From: Zingiber officinale
Lineage: Eukaryota; Streptophyta; Magnoliopsida; Zingiberales; Zingiberaceae
Reading direction: 5' to 3'
DNA length: 64,000 nucleotides
NCBI RefSeq assembly: GCF_018446385.1
Contig: NC_055996.1
Coordinates: 131,054,532-131,118,531, forward strand
A model generated the notes under the pieces. It was not told the origin of the DNA, searched no databases, and saw only the letters and a list, made by a program, of their open reading frames with translations. The position numbers were made by a program, and so were the translations under genes. Positions 61,643-64,000 of the stretch are shown here, piece after piece (the first letter of the stretch is position 1; each line of letters begins with the position of its first letter).

Positions 61643-63913
61643 TCACACATCCTGTTGATAATATCTCATCCTCCTCAAATAAGGAACACTTTTATCAACA
61701 TCACCTCTGATTGGGAACTCTGTTTCGAGAAAAGTCGCATCTCTCGAGTCTATTTCGGAGATAGTTCCATCTAGTTGCTCACCTATGAAAACATAACCTT
61801 TGGAGGTCTCATGATATCTTATAAAGATACATTTCTTACCTCTAGGCCCTAGTTTTCCATACTTGTGAGAACTATCATGAACATAAGCAGCTGACCCCCA
61901 AGGTCTCAGATTACTCAAATCTGGTTTTCTGCCTATCCAACGTTCATATGGGGTAGATGGAACTGACTTTGAAGGCACTTTGTTAAGTATATAGGCTGCA
62001 GTTAATAATGCATCTCCCCAATAGGAAATTGGCAAATTAGCTTGCGCCATCATAGACCTAACCATTTCAAGAAGAGTCCTATTTCTTCTTTCAGCTACCC
62101 CATTTTGCTGTGGAGTTCCAGGGATTGTCAGCTGTCTAATAATCCCTCTATCATTACATATTGTCTTGAACATATCAGGCAAATACTCCCCACCACGGTC
62201 AGTGCGTAAAGCTTTAACTTTACGTTCCGTTTGATTTTCAACTTCGTTCATATAACGAATAAAGCAATCTAATGCTTCGGATTTGTGAGAAATCAAATAC
62301 ACATGACCGAACCTAGAGAAATCATCAATAAATGTAATGAAATAGGAAGCTCCATGTCTAGCCTTCACATTCATTGGACCACAAATATCCGAATGAATTA
62401 ACTGCAATGTTGATTCAGATCTAATAGCCTTACCAAATGGTTTCCTAGTTGCTTTTCCAGCAAGACAATGCTCACATATAGACAATTGAATCTTAGCTCG
62501 AGTGCCCAATAAACCCTCTTTAGCTAATCGATTCATACGTTCTTGTCCTATGTGTCCTAATCTAGCATGCCAAACCTCATCAGTTATATCTGCATCACTA
62601 GTTAAAGCAATGTTTGAAAAACAACCATCAATAGCATAATTGACATCTGGTTCTATATCAAGAACCATAAAACCATTTGTTAAATAACCATATCCGATTG
62701 ACACTGAGTCAATCTTAAGTTCAACAGACCGACTGTAAAAATTAATACAATACCCTAAATCAAGAAGACACGTAACGGAAACAAGATTCCGTCGAATTTC
62801 AGGAGCATACAGGACATCATGTAGAAATAAAACTCTACCACCACGTAGGTTGAGTTTGCAAGTGCCGACTCCTTTGACTTCAACTCTTGCATTATTTTCC
62901 ACATAGATCCACTTGTTGCCAGCTGGTACCCGACGGTACTCAACAAATGTAACTCGTTCTCGAGCTACATGGTTGGTTGCTCCCGAATCTATAATCCACA
63001 AAGGATAAGAATCAGCTAACAACACTGAACTAGCAACAAAATGCTCTTGAAAAGAAGACACACTTGGATTTACCTTTTTCGGCTCAGTGCACTCCCGAGC
63101 AAAATGACCCTTTTTGCCACAGTTAAAACAAGTCAACTTGTTTTTAGGTTTCTTTCCAGTCTTCTTAGCTACCTTCTTGATTGAGCCTTGTCCCACAACA
63201 GCAGCTTCCTTCTTCTTTCCCTTCCCTTTCTTGAACCATTTCCTTTTCTTGGATCCATATGATCCTGCAGAACCTACAGCCACATAGGCTTGTCCAGAAA
63301 TCCTTGCGGATTCAACTCTCTCCGCCTCCAATTCTACATGGCGTGAGACATCAGTGAAAGTCTTGATACTCTCACTGTGAGTTAAGGTCTGCTTCATGGT
63401 TTCCCAAGAATCTGGAAGTGAACGTATAACTGCTTGAACCTGTTGTTCATCAGTCAACTCATGACCAGCAATTTTAAGCTCCCGAATCATGTTCGACATC
63501 TCCCTGAGGTGTTGAACCATTGACATATTCGGACGCTTTTTGTAGCTGTCAAATTTAATTGTCAGCTGTCGAAGCTTGCTCAGACTTACTCCACTGTATT
63601 TTTCTTTAAGGGCAACCCAGACTTCATGAGCCGTAAGATATGACTCATATTCAAAAGCTAGGTCGTCTACCATTGAACTAATCAATATACCCTTTGCAGT
63701 GGAGTCCTTTTTCTTCCATGCCTTATAGGCATCAAGATCTCGTCTGTGTTGTGCAGTGGGACCATCAACAGGTACTTCCATAACCTGATTTACAGCCTCT
63801 AGAACTTCTTGTTCCTCAAGTACATATTGTATCTTGAGGTGCCAGATCTTGTAGTTATCCCCATTAAGTTTTTCACCTTTGTTGAGTTCAGCTATTATGT
63901 TTTTGGTTGCCAT
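61643..63913 (-). CDS. gag-pol: Copia Gag-protease-integrase polyprotein part (756 residues)
   Basis: The ATG at 63913 opens Gag (KLNGDNYKIWHLKIQYVLEE, a UBN2-type domain). A CCHC knuckle CFNCGKKGHFAREC is at residues 262-275. The protease site is WIIDSGATNHVA near 310. The GAG-pre-integrase motif VWHARLGHIGQERMNRL and HCLAGK follow, then the integrase core with HSDICGP, RTDRGGEYL and TPQQNGVAERRNRTLLEMVR, carrying the D, D and E catalytic residues. Integrase before RT is the copia order. The frame shifts out near its end (about 61660), where RT should follow in the same polyprotein. Confidence 0.92.
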   Translation of the reverse strand: MATKNIIAELNKGEKLNGDNYKIWHLKIQYVLEEQEVLEAVNQVMEVPVDGPTAQHRRDLDAYKAWKKKDSTAKGILISSMVDDLAFEYESYLTAHEVWVALKEKYSGVSLSKLRQLTIKFDSYKKRPNMSMVQHLREMSNMIRELKIAGHELTDEQQVQAVIRSLPDSWETMKQTLTHSESIKTFTDVSRHVELEAERVESARISGQAYVAVGSAGSYGSKKRKWFKKGKGKKKEAAVVGQGSIKKVAKKTGKKPKNKLTCFNCGKKGHFARECTEPKKVNPSVSSFQEHFVASSVLLADSYPLWIIDSGATNHVARERVTFVEYRRVPAGNKWIYVENNARVEVKGVGTCKLNLRGGRVLFLHDVLYAPEIRRNLVSVTCLLDLGYCINFYSRSVELKIDSVSIGYGYLTNGFMVLDIEPDVNYAIDGCFSNIALTSDADITDEVWHARLGHIGQERMNRLAKEGLLGTRAKIQLSICEHCLAGKATRKPFGKAIRSESTLQLIHSDICGPMNVKARHGASYFITFIDDFSRFGHVYLISHKSEALDCFIRYMNEVENQTERKVKALRTDRGGEYLPDMFKTICNDRGIIRQLTIPGTPQQNGVAERRNRTLLEMVRSMMAQANLPISYWGDALLTAAYILNKVPSKSVPSTPYERWIGRKPDLSNLRPWGSAAYVHDSSHKYGKLGPRGKKCIFIRYHETSKGYVFIGEQLDGTISEIDSRDATFLETEFPIRGDVDKSVPYLRRMRYYQQDV

Positions 63914-64000
63914 AATTTATCATAAATAAACACATTATTTAGTATTCAGTGTAAATCATATGTATGCAATTTATGATTGACTTAATATTACTTTGAGTTG

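Larger units (their letters stand above)
58370..64000 (-). mobile_element. Ty1/copia element, TNT1-94-like, nearly complete but cut by the window
   Basis: On the reverse strand the order is gag, protease, integrase, RT, RNase H, 3' untranslated stretch, purine tract and LTR. Frames are long and motifs well kept, so this is among the younger elements here. Two places break the pol frame and one stop is present. The 5' LTR and primer site lie beyond 64000. Confidence 0.85.

Overview
This looks like nuclear DNA from a flowering plant, most likely a monocot. The one clearly intact host gene is an intron-poor coiled-coil NB-ARC-LRR (CNL) resistance gene. Almost everything else is plant transposon sequence: Ty3/gypsy Tat with dual RNase H and an antisense gene, a Tekay/Del-like chromovirus, several Ty1/copia elements, hAT, CACTA, Harbinger-like MITEs and SINEs. 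Zingiberales is my tentative guess from the GC-rich GGCCGAGCGG-type Tat elements and the gene style. It is an inference and not demonstrated.

Layout. 1-1471: 3' end of a Tat-lineage element with its LTR. 2188-3235: a solo LTR of the same lineage, reversed, with a perfect 5-bp target duplication. 3394-3606: a tRNA-derived SINE. 3.6-11.4 kb: AT-rich sequence with a GC-rich block, a decayed copia pol, and three adjacent tandem arrays (129, 69 and 45 bp units). 11550-17310: a 5.8-kb hAT element with an 8-bp target duplication (7 of 8 match) and only the BED zinc-finger end of its transposase. 17484-18841 and 20855-22088: two oppositely oriented Harbinger-like MITEs carrying long CT/GA arrays, on either side of a truncated copia and a small tRNA-derived insertion. 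22.2-41.3 kb: a nest in which a reverse-strand hAT transposase is split by a copia element (22724-29994) and a Tat element (30010-40978). The two retroelements are fused by a deletion scar with copied filler DNA. 41.3-46.15 kb: rearranged chromovirus pieces, with RT-RNase H forward and gag-LTR reverse. 46.16-48.05 kb: an inverted, truncated copy of the R gene's 3' part, carrying a 667-bp hAT MITE. 48.98-49.2 kb: a broken polygalacturonase exon. 50.0-52.1 kb: a multi-exon CACTA-type gene with a Ulp1 (C48) protease domain, broken by nonsense changes. 53159-56737: the intact CNL gene. 58.4-64 kb: a nearly complete reverse-strand copia element cut by the window edge.

How it fits together. The host content is a small R-gene cluster: one intact CNL, one C-terminal remnant and one inverted LRR fragment with shared 3' flanks. 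It is embedded in nested retrotransposons. No retroelement here looks autonomous: each shows frameshifts, stops, deletions or missing ends. The Tat element is the most informative. It keeps gag, RT, two RNase H domains, a damaged integrase, a spliced antisense gene, and between pol and that gene a 122-bp dimeric satellite-like array. I did not find an unmistakably new system. The best candidates for follow-up are the TATA-bearing dimeric array with the antisense gene, the repair scar at 30.0 kb, the strong LTR hairpin at 23.5 kb, and the 86-bp tRNA-like insertion at 20.6 kb.
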